A stretch of 64,000 nt of DNA from Candidatus Peribacteria bacterium (GCA_943354965.1 CALRDN010000001.1:62001-126000), one strand, 5' to 3'. Counted from the first letter of the stretch, positions 9,129 through 18,410 are shown. Numbers and translations are program-made. Notes: generated by a model from the letters alone, not told the origin.

Positions 9129-11060
9129 TTATTCCTTCCCCTCATCCACCACCTCACCCTCAACTACATCGCCCTTGTTGTTGTCTTTTACTCGTACTCC
9201 ATCATCCGATGCGCCTTCAGCTCCTGCGCCTGCAGCGGCTTGTGCATCCTGTCCGACGTGTTTGTAGAGTTCTGATCCGACCTTCTGTAACTCGTCAGAA
9301 AGTGAGTCGTAGGCGGTCTTGATGGTTTCCATTGGGGAGTCTTTGTTCTCGAGGACTTTTTTGAGTTCTTCGATTTTTTCTTGGATGGGTTTGCGGATGT
9401 CGTCGCCGATTTTGTCGCCGGCGTCTTTGAGGGCTTTCTCGGACTGGAGAATGAGACCTTCGGACTTGTTGCGGAGTTCGATCGCTTCGAGACGCTTCTT
9501 GTCCTCTTCGGCGTACTGCTCGGCTTCTTTGCGCATCTTTTCGATCTCGGCCTCGGACATATTGGAGGTACCGGAGATAGTAATTTTCTGTTCCTTGTTG
9601 GTAGCTTTTTCGATGGCTTTGACGTGGAGAATACCGTTGGCGTCGATGTCGAAGGTGACCTCTACCTGTGGAACACCGCGTGGTGCCGGTGGAATGCCGT
9701 CGAGATTGAACTTACCGAGAGACTTGTTGTCGTTGGCCATAGGACGCTCGCCCTGTAATACATGGACCTCGACTGATGTCTGATTATCGGCAGCGGTAGA
9801 GAATGTTTGAGATTTAGATGTAGGAACGGTCGTGTTGCGTTCGATGAGTTTCGTCATGACGCCGCCGAGGGTTTCGAGACCGAGGGAAAGGGGAGTGACG
9901 TCGAGGAGGAGAATGTCTTTGACATCGCCCATGAGGACACCACCCTGAATGGCGGCACCGATCGCTACGACCTCATCCGGATTGATACCTTTGTGCGGCT
10001 CTTTTCCGAAGATCTTCTTCACCATTTCCTGAACAGCCGGCATACGAGTCTGACCACCTACGAGAATAATCTCGTCGATCTCGCTTGGGTTGATTTTTGC
10101 ATCCTTGATAGCCTGCTTACATGGGCCTTCTGTACGATTTACGAGATCCGCAACGAGTGATTCGAGTTTGGCTCGGCTCAACTTCATCTGGAGATGCTTA
10201 GGGCCTGCGCTTGTAGAGGTGATGTATGGTAGGTTAATCTCACGCTCCTGCATTGTGGAAAGTTCACACTTGGCTTTTTCCGCCTCATCACGAATACGTT
10301 GAAGTGAGAGTTTGTCGTTTGAGAGATCGATACCTTCGCTCTTCTTGAACTCTTCGAGAATCCAGTGGACGATTGCATTATCAAAGTCATCACCACCGAG
10401 CTGCGTATCACCATTGGTAGACATTACCTCGAAGACGCCATCACCGAGATCGAGAATGGAGACGTCGAACGTTCCACCACCGAGGTCATATACGGCGATT
10501 TTTGAAGCTTTGTTTTTCTTGTCGAGACCGTATGCGAGAGCGGCTGCCGTAGGCTCATTGATAATACGTTTCACATCGAGACCGGCGATCTTGCCCGCGT
10601 CTTTTGTGGCTTGTCTCTGAGAGTCGTTGAAGTAAGCAGGAACCGTAATGACCGCTTCTGTGACCGGTTCACCGAGGTAAGCTTCTGCGTCAGCCTTTAG
10701 CTTTGCGAGAACCATAGCGGAGATTTCTGGTGGCTTGCGATCTTTGCCGTCGAGAACGATTTCCGGCTCGCCATCTTTTCCTTTCACTACTTTGAATGAA
10801 AGCTTGCTGATAAGTGGCTTAATCTCGTCGAACATACGTCCGATCAGACGCTTTGCAGAATAAATAGTATTTTCCGGATTCATAACAATCTGACGCTTGG
10901 CGAGAATTCCGACCATTCGCTGGCCGTCTTTGCCAATGGCGACAATCGAAGGAGTTGTACGCATGCCTTCTGTGTTTGGCACAACGGTAGGTTCCTGACC
11001 CTGCATGACTGAGACGCAAGAGTTGGTGGTTCCGAGATCGATTCCAATGATTCGTGACAT
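9129..11060 (-). CDS. dnaK: Chaperone DnaK (Hsp70)
   Basis: ATP-dependent Hsp70 chaperone that works with GrpE (at 11965) and a DnaJ not seen in this window. 643 aa, full length. The nucleotide-binding domain starts [18 protein letters not shown]; the phosphate loop [17 protein letters not shown] and the adenosine motif [20 protein letters not shown] are present. The substrate domain contains [17 protein letters not shown]. The C-terminal lid ends in an Ala/Gly linker and an acidic tail ([14 protein letters not shown]), like the EEVD-type tails of bacterial DnaK. Its promoter overlaps a perfect CIRCE, so HrcA control is expected. Two small genes separate it from grpE-hrcA. Confidence 0.98.
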   Translation of the reverse strand: MSRIIGIDLGTTNSCVSVMQGQEPTVVPNTEGMRTTPSIVAIGKDGQRMVGILAKRQIVMNPENTIYSAKRLIGRMFDEIKPLISKLSFKVVKGKDGEPEIVLDGKDRKPPEISAMVLAKLKADAEAYLGEPVTEAVITVPAYFNDSQRQATKDAGKIAGLDVKRIINEPTAAALAYGLDKKNKASKIAVYDLGGGTFDVSILDLGDGVFEVMSTNGDTQLGGDDFDNAIVHWILEEFKKSEGIDLSNDKLSLQRIRDEAEKAKCELSTMQEREINLPYITSTSAGPKHLQMKLSRAKLESLVADLVNRTEGPCKQAIKDAKINPSEIDEIILVGGQTRMPAVQEMVKKIFGKEPHKGINPDEVVAIGAAIQGGVLMGDVKDILLLDVTPLSLGLETLGGVMTKLIERNTTVPTSKSQTFSTAADNQTSVEVHVLQGERPMANDNKSLGKFNLDGIPPAPRGVPQVEVTFDIDANGILHVKAIEKATNKEQKITISGTSNMSEAEIEKMRKEAEQYAEEDKKRLEAIELRNKSEGLILQSEKALKDAGDKIGDDIRKPIQEKIEELKKVLENKDSPMETIKTAYDSLSDELQKVGSELYKHVGQDAQAAAGAGAEGASDDGVRVKDNNKGDVVEGEVVDEGKE

Positions 11061-11102
11061 AATGTTGGGGGTTTAAAGGTTGTAAATGAAGCTAATTTCA
11101 AA

Positions 11103-11129
11103 TTAGCACTCAAGATTATAGAGTGCTAA
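11103..11129. promoter_or_regulatory. CIRCE operator upstream of dnaK (perfect)
   Basis: TTAGCACTC, a 9-nt spacer, GAGTGCTAA: an exact match to the consensus inverted repeat bound by HrcA. It lies 43 bp upstream of the dnaK ATG and overlaps the dnaK promoter. hrcA itself is encoded 1.4 kb away. Confidence 0.97.
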
Positions 11130-11143
11130 TAGTGTGTCGTCAA
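11115..11143 (-). promoter_or_regulatory. dnaK sigma70-type promoter
   Basis: Leftward -35 TTGACG (11138-11143), 17-nt spacer, perfect -10 TATAAT (11115-11120). The -10 box is placed exactly in the spacer of the CIRCE, so bound HrcA would block polymerase directly. Expected leader about 48 nt. Confidence 0.85.
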
Positions 11144-11160
11144 GAGTGATTTTTTTTGCT

Positions 11161-11409
11161 TTAAGCTTGTGCCTGAATGACTAGAGTTTGTGCGATTTGT
11201 GCGAGGGTAGGCATTTGTACGTTTGAAATGTTTTGTTTGCCGGCTGCCTGAATGTGCAGCTGTGGAATAAATGGCGTATGTGGTACCTCCATGTCGAAAT
11301 CAGCTTCGGAGTATCGAGACGGTGATTTGTAGTTTGCCGGTACCGTTTCACCAGGAGAGCGTATATCGTCGATTTCCCAAGGGAAGTAGCGGTTGTGTTC
11401 TGTACTCAT
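11161..11409 (-). CDS. Small hypothetical protein, 82 aa
   Basis: Unrecognised. Starts MSTEHNRYFPWEIDDIRS and is rich in Pro, Ser and acidic residues, probably largely disordered, with a helical Ala/Gln-rich C-terminus (LAQIAQTLVIQAQA). It ends just before the dnaK promoter on the same strand. No cysteines or membrane segment. Confidence 0.5.
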   Translation of the reverse strand: MSTEHNRYFPWEIDDIRSPGETVPANYKSPSRYSEADFDMEVPHTPFIPQLHIQAAGKQNISNVQMPTLAQIAQTLVIQAQA

Positions 11410-11478
11410 ATATTGTTGTGGTTACGTTTAAGCCCAGATGTTTTACGGGAGTTTTTTCTTGTTGTCAAATTTTTGAGA

Positions 11479-11772
11479 CTATTCCCACTCTGTACGCTCA
11501 TAGATCATATCTAGAAGGACTCCTCTATAGTCAGCTTCATTGAGTAGCCATTTAGCTTTTGATGCATCGTTTGGATGAACACGAATCCATCTTGCATTCT
11601 CCCCTAGGGAAAGTTCTATTTCGGCGAATATTCCAGCTCGGCGCACGGTATCAATCATCACGTCAAACATCACCTGCTCGCCCACTTCATTTATTGGCTT
11701 ACCTTCTTCGCTCCAAAGCTGAGAATGGACTATTCTTGTTAATTCCTCTCCGTTATTTGGTTTATTCTTCAT
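11479..11772 (-). CDS. Small hypothetical protein, 97 aa
   Basis: Unrecognised soluble alpha/beta protein beginning MKNKPNNGEELTRIVHSQL. It has hydrophobic-alternating segments (VMFDVMIDTVRRAGIFAEIE) and a C-terminal ADYRGVLLDMIYERTEWE. Balanced composition and a clear stop support a real gene. It lies between grpE and dnaK without obvious link to the heat-shock function. Confidence 0.6.
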   Translation of the reverse strand: MKNKPNNGEELTRIVHSQLWSEEGKPINEVGEQVMFDVMIDTVRRAGIFAEIELSLGENARWIRVHPNDASKAKWLLNEADYRGVLLDMIYERTEWE

Positions 11773-11964
11773 ATATGCATTTTATAGTAAGTCGTTACTA
11801 TAACAGCATTATGTTTTCTTGGCAAGTCCCTCAACCTTCATTGTCTTGGGACGTCCTGTCGATTATTTTTTTAGAGTGGTATACGTTTTGTATACTGTTT
11901 GTGTATATGTTTGTATACATATTACCTCAAGCAGGAGGTGATATTGCGAGATAGTATTTTTTTA
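11773..11964. other. A/T-rich gap with repeated GTATAC
   Basis: Gap between grpE (downstream end) and the 97-aa gene. At about 11878-11925 the sequences GTATACG, GTATACT, GTATAT and GTATACA recur with partial dyad symmetry. This may be the promoter/operator of the 97-aa gene; I see no gene here. Confidence 0.3.
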
Positions 11965-12489
11965 TTATACCGCCGCTGCTTCTTGTCCATTTCCTACAAT
12001 TACTTTGGCTGGCTTGAGAACTTGTTCGCCGATCATATAGCCTTTTTCGAACTCTTCGACGATGGTGTCGAGAGGGCCGGGACCTTGGGAGAGGACTTCG
12101 TGAAAGAGAGGATTGAATGGTTTTCCGATGGTTTCAATTTTTTTCACGTTATGTTTTTCGAGGAGTCCGGCGAGCTGACGATAGATGGCGTCGATACCTT
12201 CTTTGTGCACGGCATCGAGATCGGCCATATGCGTCATGGCACGTTCGAAGTTGTCGACGATTGGGAGAATTTCACTGATCATTCCGCTGACGCCGAACCA
12301 TGCGGCTTGCTTGCGCTGGTCTTCGACAAATCGTTTGTAGTTGGAGAAGTCGGCAAGTGTTCGTTTGCAGGTCTCGGTCATTTGATCCAATTGGGCCTTG
12401 AGTAATTCAATATCGGAATCGGGAGATGAGGAATCGGGAACGGGATCAGCACCTTCGCTTCGCTTCGGTGTTTTTGTTTCGTCAGACAT
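11965..12489 (-). CDS. grpE: Nucleotide exchange factor GrpE
   Basis: Releases ADP from DnaK. 174 aa: an acidic disordered start, a long coiled coil (about residues 25-80, IELLKAQLDQMTETCKRTLA, DFSNYKRFVEDQRK), then the beta domain (MISEILPIVDNFERAM; FNPLFHEVLSQG; GYMIGEQVLKPAKVIVG). These are the family's signature segments. It follows hrcA by 25 nt on the same strand, and both sit at the end of the gap-MFS-hrcA-grpE run. Confidence 0.95.
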   Translation of the reverse strand: MSDETKTPKRSEGADPVPDSSSPDSDIELLKAQLDQMTETCKRTLADFSNYKRFVEDQRKQAAWFGVSGMISEILPIVDNFERAMTHMADLDAVHKEGIDAIYRQLAGLLEKHNVKKIETIGKPFNPLFHEVLSQGPGPLDTIVEEFEKGYMIGEQVLKPAKVIVGNGQEAAAV

Positions 12490-12514
12490 ATGTTTTTTGG
12501 TTAGAGGAATTTTT

Positions 12515-13228
12515 TTATAATAATTTTTTTATTTCCTGAAGCATCGCCACGTGGAAAGCGTAGTCCATACGCGTAGGGCCAAGAATGCCCAGCAGTCCTT
12601 CGTAATCGCCAACGCGATATTTGCAGACGACGATAGAGCAGGATTGAATTTGCGCGATAATATTTTCTTGGCCGATGAAAATCTGTGGTTCTTCGTCGAC
12701 GCTCAATTGAGAAAGCGTGTTCAAGAAATTGTCATCATTTTCCAGCATTTCAACAACCTGCGAGGCGCGGAATGGATCTTGCTGAAACTCCGGTTGCTTC
12801 AATACATTTGAGAGTCCGAGAAAGAATGTCCGTGGGCTATTGGGAATGGTGGCGAAGCTTACATTGTTGCAGGCGCGCGCCAAAATATTTACCGCATCGT
12901 AGATTTTCTCCTTTGCTTTTTCGGCAGTGTATTCAGCCCAAACGCTCTCGAGGAGTTTTTGTGCCTTGATGGTGGCGGATCCGTAATCGGCAATTTCTTC
13001 GACAAATTTTCGGTATCCTAATTCTGTCGGTACACGACCGGAAGAAGTATGCGGCTGGAAGATTAATCCCTCTTTTTCTAATGTAGCCATTTCGTGACGA
13101 ATGGTTGCCGGGGAAACTTCAAATTTGTAGCTCACGATAATCGTATTCGAGCCTACCGGTTCGGCGGTTGTGACGAAGTGCTGAACGATGGCTGCGAGAA
13201 CTTGCGTGCGTCGGTCTAGGTCGGCCAT
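12515..13228 (-). CDS. hrcA: Heat-inducible transcription repressor HrcA (short form)
   Basis: Repressor that binds CIRCE and uses GroEL as a folding thermometer. The N-terminal winged helix is clear: RRTQVLAAIVQHFVTTAEPV, then VSPATIRHEMATLEKEGLI and HTSSGRVPTELGYRKFV. At 237 aa it is about 100 aa shorter than typical HrcA (about 340), with the central and dimerisation segments reduced; the C-terminal GLLGILGPTRMDYAFHVAML motif is retained. Both predicted targets (CIRCE at 11103 and 39939) are in the window. The start overlaps nothing but follows the MFS stop by 3 nt, indicating co-transcription with gap and the transporter. Confidence 0.93.
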   Translation of the reverse strand: MADLDRRTQVLAAIVQHFVTTAEPVGSNTIIVSYKFEVSPATIRHEMATLEKEGLIFQPHTSSGRVPTELGYRKFVEEIADYGSATIKAQKLLESVWAEYTAEKAKEKIYDAVNILARACNNVSFATIPNSPRTFFLGLSNVLKQPEFQQDPFRASQVVEMLENDDNFLNTLSQLSVDEEPQIFIGQENIIAQIQSCSIVVCKYRVGDYEGLLGILGPTRMDYAFHVAMLQEIKKLL

Positions 13229-13231
13229 ATA

Positions 13232-14470
13232 TTAGTATTTCTTATCAATCGTAAGGGATGTCAGCGCGATCAGTATAAACACAACTGCGGCTCCGAGCCA
13301 AATTCCGTTGATTCCAAAGCTGGAAAGCAAGAGAGAACCGAGGAGGGGGGCGAAGACGTAGGCCATCGGGTATGAGGCGCTGTAGATTCCATAAAATCGA
13401 TCTACATCTCCCGGAGGCGCAACTTTGAAAAAAAATATTTCCTTGATTGGTTCGATGAAGGCCGATCCGATATTAATAATAATAATTAATTTAATGAGCA
13501 TCGGAACGGATACGAGCGTGAAGAGTACGAGACAGGTGCTGAGAATGGTGAAACCCATGACGAGAAATGTTCGCACGCCGTATTTTTGTGCACCATCAGA
13601 GGAGTGAAATTCGAGGAGAATGAGCGGGACGACATTGAGGGCGAAAATGAGACCGATAATATCCGGTGCAAATCCGAGATTTTTCAGGGCGATAGGAATA
13701 TAGATTGAGCTGGTCGACCACCAGAAGTACATGCCAAAAGAAACGAGCGAGGCGACAAGAAGATCTCTATTTTGGATATAGTCTTTGATATTTTCCAATA
13801 ATGATCCTGTATTTTTTATTGGTTTAGGGATGGGAATGGACGGCGTTGGCATGGCATTATTCTCATCTTTTTTGCTGATAGCCGGATGCTTGGCGATGAT
13901 GTGTTGCTGTAGGAAAAGTACGAGGAGGAGTGCGTAGCAGATGGCCGTAAAAATAAACGCAGATTCGGGGCCGTATGTTTTTGCCGCGTATCCACCGACG
14001 AGCGGACCGATCACCCAGCCGATGTTACTGAAGAGATAAAATCGTCCTTCCGCGAGAGCGAGCTCTTCTTCCGTGGCGAAGTCGCGAACGAAAATGGAAA
14101 GAATGATAAAGAAGAGGGAGACGAAAATCACACGCATCATATCAATTGCGGCGAAATTCCAAATCGACTTCGTGAGTGTGAGTGCGAAGAATGTGATTGC
14201 AAGCATCGCGAGAATATATTTCGTCAGTGTGGTTTTTTGAAAGCGCTTGAGAATTTTTCCACTGAGAAGTGAGACGATGAGGGCGATAATCGCAAAAGCG
14301 GAAAAATAATATCCTACATACACATCACTCTGTAATTTTTCTGAAAGTATGATGGGAAGCATCGTGAGAAAACTCGCATATCCCGTACTGGAAATCAGCG
14401 CCATCCAGGCGAAGATACGGCCTTTGTCGTGTTTGTGATGCGTGCTAATTTTGTGTGAGGGGAAGATCAT
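13232..14470 (-). CDS. Major facilitator superfamily transporter
   Basis: 412-aa integral membrane protein with about 12 hydrophobic segments and a charged central loop (about residues 190-220, KHPAISKKDENNAMPTPS). The N-terminal half has MFS-like spacing (GYYFSAFAIIALIVSLLSGK followed by a basic loop). Substrate unknown; drug/sugar-efflux type is the likely class. It sits 3 nt from both neighbours, between gap and hrcA, so it is part of one transcript. Confidence 0.85.
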   Translation of the reverse strand: MIFPSHKISTHHKHDKGRIFAWMALISSTGYASFLTMLPIILSEKLQSDVYVGYYFSAFAIIALIVSLLSGKILKRFQKTTLTKYILAMLAITFFALTLTKSIWNFAAIDMMRVIFVSLFFIILSIFVRDFATEEELALAEGRFYLFSNIGWVIGPLVGGYAAKTYGPESAFIFTAICYALLLVLFLQQHIIAKHPAISKKDENNAMPTPSIPIPKPIKNTGSLLENIKDYIQNRDLLVASLVSFGMYFWWSTSSIYIPIALKNLGFAPDIIGLIFALNVVPLILLEFHSSDGAQKYGVRTFLVMGFTILSTCLVLFTLVSVPMLIKLIIIINIGSAFIEPIKEIFFFKVAPPGDVDRFYGIYSASYPMAYVFAPLLGSLLLSSFGINGIWLGAAVVFILIALTSLTIDKKY

Positions 14471-14473
14471 AAC

Positions 14474-15481
14474 TTATAGTCGTGTTCCGATATATCCAGC
14501 GAGATCGAGAAGACGATTGGAGTAGCCCCATTCGTTGTCGTACCAGCCCATGACCTTCACCATGTTGCCACCCATGACGGTCGTGAGGGCAACGTCGAAC
14601 ACGCATGATGCTTGATTGTGAATAATATCTGATGAAACAATTGGATCGGTGCAGTATTCGATCAATCCTGCAAAAGCGCCTTCTGATGCGGCTTTGTAAG
14701 CGGCGTTAATTTCTTCAACAGTAGTTGGTTTCGATACTTCACATACGAGATCTACAATGGATGCATCGATTACGGGAACGCGAAGGGAGAGTCCATCCAG
14801 TTTTCCTTTAAGCTCAGGGAGTACTTCTCCGATAGCCATCGCTGCGCCTGTAGATGTCGGAATGATATTAGCGGCCGCTGCGCGTCCTCGTCGTGGATCT
14901 TTGTGCGCGAGATCGAGTGTTCTTTGGTCGTTTGTATAGGCATGTACGGTCGTCATTAATCCCTTTACGATGCCGAAATTGTCATTTAATACTTTTGCGA
15001 GAGGTGCGAGACAGTTTGTGGTGCATGATGCATTGGAGAAGACGATGTGTTTGGCTGGATCAAATGTTGTGTGATCGATTCCATAGACGAATGTTCCATC
15101 TACGCCCTTTCCCGGTGCGGTAATCATTACGCGCTTTGCGCCGGCGGTGATATGTCCAGATGCCCCCTCTTTTGTGGTGAATACTCCCGTCGCTTCGAAT
15201 ACCATATCAACTTGTAACGCAGCCCATGGAAGCTTGGTCGGATCTTTTTCCGCATAACATGGAATCTCTACTCCATTCACGATAATCGACTTATCTGTTG
15301 AGGTAATATCCATATCCAACTTCCCGTGTGTTGTGTCGTATTTCAATAAATACGCAAGTGATGATGGTGGGTTTGGATCATTGATAGCCACGATATCTAC
15401 GAGATTTTTCAATAAATTCACACGGAATAAGAGTCTGCCTATTCTTCCAAATCCATTAATAGTGGTGCGTAGTCTTGCCAT
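14474..15481 (-). CDS. gap: Glyceraldehyde-3-phosphate dehydrogenase, type I
   Basis: Glycolytic/gluconeogenic oxidation of glyceraldehyde-3-phosphate. 335 aa. NAD-binding GFGRIGR at residues 10-16, catalytic Cys153 in SNASCTTNCLAPLAK, and the C-terminal MGWYDNEWGYSNRLLDLA are all intact. D35 of the AINDP motif suggests NAD preference. It is the first gene of the gap-MFS-hrcA-grpE run. The aldolase and FBPase-like genes are at 19.4-21.3 kb, so three central-carbon genes fall within 7 kb. Confidence 0.98.
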   Translation of the reverse strand: MARLRTTINGFGRIGRLLFRVNLLKNLVDIVAINDPNPPSSLAYLLKYDTTHGKLDMDITSTDKSIIVNGVEIPCYAEKDPTKLPWAALQVDMVFEATGVFTTKEGASGHITAGAKRVMITAPGKGVDGTFVYGIDHTTFDPAKHIVFSNASCTTNCLAPLAKVLNDNFGIVKGLMTTVHAYTNDQRTLDLAHKDPRRGRAAAANIIPTSTGAAMAIGEVLPELKGKLDGLSLRVPVIDASIVDLVCEVSKPTTVEEINAAYKAASEGAFAGLIEYCTDPIVSSDIIHNQASCVFDVALTTVMGGNMVKVMGWYDNEWGYSNRLLDLAGYIGTRL

Positions 15482-15530
15482 GGTACTGATGGGTAATAAA
15501 ATAAAATAAGGACATATTCAAGGCGTCCCT

Positions 15531-15558
15531 AGTGTAAATCATTCCAAGATAGAGTCAA
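15531..15558 (-). promoter_or_regulatory. Candidate gap operon promoter
   Basis: Leftward TTGACT (15553-15558), 16-nt spacer, TACACT (15531-15536). About 50 bp upstream of the gap ATG. No CIRCE here, so hrcA-grpE would not be autoregulated from this promoter. Confidence 0.5.
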
Positions 15559-15583
15559 TCTAGGTGTCGCGTTATTTTCGATC

Positions 15584-15952
15584 TTAGTCTTTTAGCGCAC
15601 CTTTAATCATCCGAAGTGTTGTGATCTGCGGATTCATAATTCTTGTTCTTGCCGTGCGTTCCTGAAGCCCTGCAATTATGGCCTTCATAACTTCGATTTC
15701 TACTGGTTTTGCCTTGCTTCTTCGTATGAGATGTTCTACTTGTGGTGCTTTTAATACTAAATTATTTAGAATTACGAAAGCTCGTGCGTAATCCGCATCA
15801 TTCATTGGAAGTTCTTTGGCGCACAAAACTAATCCTTCTACCATTTCTGTATGTCCTGGCGTTGTGCATGAAGAAGTTTTGAGTATCAAGTCCATGTTTT
15901 CGATGGACATTGTGGATTCACTTACTCCTGTTGGCGAGCTGTCGTTTGTCAT
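15584..15952 (-). CDS. Hypothetical protein, 122 aa
   Basis: Unrecognised soluble, mostly helical protein. A Ser/Thr-rich N-terminus is followed by helices such as ADYARAFVILNNLVLKAPQV and VEIEVMKAIIAGLQERTART. No catalytic motif seen. It lies upstream of gap on the same strand but its stop is 103 nt from the gap start and the gap promoter lies between, so it is probably separate. Confidence 0.6.
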   Translation of the reverse strand: MTNDSSPTGVSESTMSIENMDLILKTSSCTTPGHTEMVEGLVLCAKELPMNDADYARAFVILNNLVLKAPQVEHLIRRSKAKPVEIEVMKAIIAGLQERTARTRIMNPQITTLRMIKGALKD

Positions 15953-16022
15953 ATATACTTTCTATAAGGACGTTTATTGTAGAATGAAAGATTGCTATTG
16001 TACAGTTATATGAGCTCAATAT

Positions 16023-16604
16023 ATGATATCTGCCGCCATTTCAGCTTTGCACAAAGGGGGCGTGATACTGCATCCTACGGAGACCTGCTACGGGCTTACC
16101 GCCGATGTTTTTTCTGAACAGGCTGTTCGAAAAGCTTATTCGTTGAAGAATATGACGGATTCCAAGCCGGTATCTATTATGGTGTCGAGTCTCGAGGAGG
16201 CGATGAAGTATGGAAATTTTAGTGAAAAGGCGCTTGAGCTGGCGCGGGAGTACTGGCCTGGTCCACTTACTATTATCGTTTCACGAACGGAACTTCTACC
16301 AACGTTTCTCAATAAAGGAATAAGTACCGTGGGAATTCGATGTCCCAATCATGAGATTACGCAGGATTTGTTACGTGAGTTTGGTGGACCGTTGATTACG
16401 ACAAGTGCCAATAGAACAGGGGAGCCACAGGCGTACGATGTTGAGACATTTTTGATTGGAAGAGACGCTGATGAGACCGGGGGTAATGGAATCCCGGATG
16501 CTATTATTGATATGGGGCATATACCAGAGATAAAGCCCTCGACGATTGTGGAGGTGATTGGTGATGAGATGAAGGTATTACGAAATGGTCCAATTGCGTT
16601 GTAA
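16023..16604 (+). CDS. tsaC: L-threonylcarbamoyladenylate synthase (YrdC/Sua5 family)
   Basis: Makes threonylcarbamoyl-AMP for the t6A37 modification of ANN-decoding tRNAs. 193 aa, the size of YrdC-only TsaC without the Sua5 extension. Motifs seen: GGVILHPTETCYGLTADVF, the KNMTDSKPVSIMV loop, WPGPLTIIVSRTE, and ITTSANRTGEP. Its partners TsaB/D/E are not in this window. Start ATG at 16023 has no Shine-Dalgarno. Transcribed alone, divergent from the 122-aa gene. Confidence 0.93.
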   Translation: MISAAISALHKGGVILHPTETCYGLTADVFSEQAVRKAYSLKNMTDSKPVSIMVSSLEEAMKYGNFSEKALELAREYWPGPLTIIVSRTELLPTFLNKGISTVGIRCPNHEITQDLLREFGGPLITTSANRTGEPQAYDVETFLIGRDADETGGNGIPDAIIDMGHIPEIKPSTIVEVIGDEMKVLRNGPIAL

Positions 16605-16770
16605 CTCTTGCTTTGGGTGAGCTTTGTTTTACTGTATACATTTGTTATGCAATAACTAAAAAGTTGTGCATCATTATTTGTAATGGTGTTCTTTTGCTTA
16701 TGGGTTGAGCGTAACAGGCTCTTGTACTGCTAAGTGTATAGTTTTTGTGTACTGTTTCTGGAGGAATAAA

Positions 16771-16799
16771 TTGACTCTCCGGCTTTGGGTGACTATAGT
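16771..16799 (+). promoter_or_regulatory. rsmH promoter
   Basis: TTGACT (16771-16776), 17-nt spacer, TATAGT (16794-16799); leader about 63 nt to the rsmH ATG. The rest of the 264-nt gap (16605-16868) shows nothing else I can name, and no mraZ gene or MraZ-box repeats. Confidence 0.7.
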
Positions 16800-16868
16800 T
16801 ACGTCACTTAAGAGTAAAAAAGTTATACGCCGTTGCATACAAGTTTTGAACAGTTGATTTGAACCGAT

Positions 16869-17834
16869 ATGAGTGATTCCCCAGAATTCGTGCATGTGCC
16901 CGTCCTTCGACAATCGGTAAAAGCATTTATGAATTTGCAAAAAGGTGATCGTGCCATAGATGGTACGCTCGGACTTGGTGGTCATACGATGGATATGATT
17001 GAGGCCGTTGGCCCAATAGGTCATGTATATAGTTTTGATCAGGATCTGGAGCACCTCGAGATAGCCAAACAGCGAATTGTGGAAAAATTTGGGAAGGATG
17101 GACTCAAATCTGTTACCCTGATTCACGCGAATTTTGTTGATATGGCTGAAAAGATGAGAGAGTTAAAAATAAAAGAAGTTAATGGAGTTTTATTTGATTT
17201 AGGATTGGCATTACCGCATCTCACTCGTGCAGAGAGAGGTTTCTCTTTTCAACAGGAGGGCCCGCTCGATATGAGAATGAGTAGAGAACTATCTGATCTC
17301 ACCGCCGCCGACATCGTTAATACCTATAGCGAGAAAGATTTAGCGGATATTATCTTTGAGTTTGGAGAAGAGAGACTGTCCCGAAAGATTGCCCACATGA
17401 TTGTGGAGCATCGTCTCAAGGAGAGAATCACCACTACCAAGCAGCTCGAAGATTTAATCTTTCACGCCTACCCTCCACAACTTCGACACGGCAAATCTCA
17501 CCCGGCTACAAAGACGTTCCAGGCGCTTCGTATAGTTGTTAATCATGAACTTGATGTTTTAGAAAAAGTTTTACCGCAGGCCGTCAGCCTGCTTGCTCCG
17601 AAGGGTCGCTTGGTAGCTATTAGCTATCACTCCCTCGAGGATCGCATCGTGAAGCATTTTCTAAGATCTCAAACGAAAGATTGTATCTGCCCTCCAGAAG
17701 TTATGCGTTGCGAGTGCAGTACGAAACCGGTTTTAGAGATCTTGACCAAGAGTCCCGTATTGCCAACCGATGAAGAGACTCATGAAAATCCTCGCAGCAG
17801 GAGCGCCAAAATGCGCGTTGCTGAAAAGTTATAA
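16869..17834 (+). CDS. rsmH: 16S rRNA m4C1402 methyltransferase RsmH (MraW)
   Basis: SAM-dependent N4-methyltransferase acting on C1402 of 16S rRNA. 321 aa. Start: HVPVLRQSVKAFMNLQKGDR; SAM-binding GTLGLGGHTMDMIE; FDLGLALPHLTRAERGFSFQ; ending NPRSRSAKMRVAEKL. All are family hallmarks. In most bacteria it heads the dcw cluster; here only an FtsL-like gene follows, and mraY is 6.5 kb away on the other strand, so the cluster is dispersed. Confidence 0.97.
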   Translation: MSDSPEFVHVPVLRQSVKAFMNLQKGDRAIDGTLGLGGHTMDMIEAVGPIGHVYSFDQDLEHLEIAKQRIVEKFGKDGLKSVTLIHANFVDMAEKMRELKIKEVNGVLFDLGLALPHLTRAERGFSFQQEGPLDMRMSRELSDLTAADIVNTYSEKDLADIIFEFGEERLSRKIAHMIVEHRLKERITTTKQLEDLIFHAYPPQLRHGKSHPATKTFQALRIVVNHELDVLEKVLPQAVSLLAPKGRLVAISYHSLEDRIVKHFLRSQTKDCICPPEVMRCECSTKPVLEILTKSPVLPTDEETHENPRSRSAKMRVAEKL

Positions 17835-17876
17835 TGCTTTGACAGATAGTTTTTTACATCCCTCTTTAACCTCATT

Positions 17877-18410
17877 ATGTTCGGACTTTCTTCACTCTCA
17901 TCCTCATCTCGACATCGACGACATGTTTCCTCCCGCAACTTTACACCGGTTATTCAGTGTAGTGTTGGTCATGATCAGGAGGTTGCTCCCGCTTCCACAC
18001 CTTCATTAGCTGGTGGTGTTGGCGCTGCACTTCTTGCATTTCCTTCGTTCGCTTCCCTCTTTGTGAACCCGTTCAAAGGCATGACTGAGGATATGCCACG
18101 CGAGATGAAGACCGTTGGAGCAGAGCTCAATATCAAGCCGATATACTTGTTCGTAACACTTATTCTTGTTGTTGGATTTAGTACGGTTATGACGCTGATA
18201 TTCTCTACGAGCGGCGTTACTCAAGGGTACGTTTTGCGCGAACTTCAGTCTCAGCGTCAGGCTCTTGTTCTCGAAAATGAGAAGGTAACTATGTCCATCG
18301 CTAGCGCCCAGTCGCTTCAGGCTGTTGTGACGAATGATGTAATCCGTTATATGCGCCCAGCTACAAAAGTCACGTATTTGCATGCAGATAGTGTAGTGGC
18401 GATGAAGTAG
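17877..18410 (+). CDS. FtsL-like bitopic membrane protein
   Basis: 177 aa. A Ser/Arg-rich N-terminal cytoplasmic part, one transmembrane segment at about residues 88-110 (IYLFVTLILVVGFSTVMTLI), then a short coiled coil (about 117-150) with ENEKVTMSIASAQSLQ, then a short tail. This topology and its position right after rsmH match FtsL/septum-initiator proteins, which are too divergent to identify by motif. Assignment rests on order and architecture, not on sequence identity. A weaker hydrophobic patch at about 45-63 is also present. Confidence 0.6.
   Translation: MFGLSSLSSSSRHRRHVSSRNFTPVIQCSVGHDQEVAPASTPSLAGGVGAALLAFPSFASLFVNPFKGMTEDMPREMKTVGAELNIKPIYLFVTLILVVGFSTVMTLIFSTSGVTQGYVLRELQSQRQALVLENEKVTMSIASAQSLQAVVTNDVIRYMRPATKVTYLHADSVVAMK

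Noticed and set aside
16605..16868. MraZ boxes before rsmH
   Set aside because: No tandem TGGGN repeats seen and no mraZ gene.
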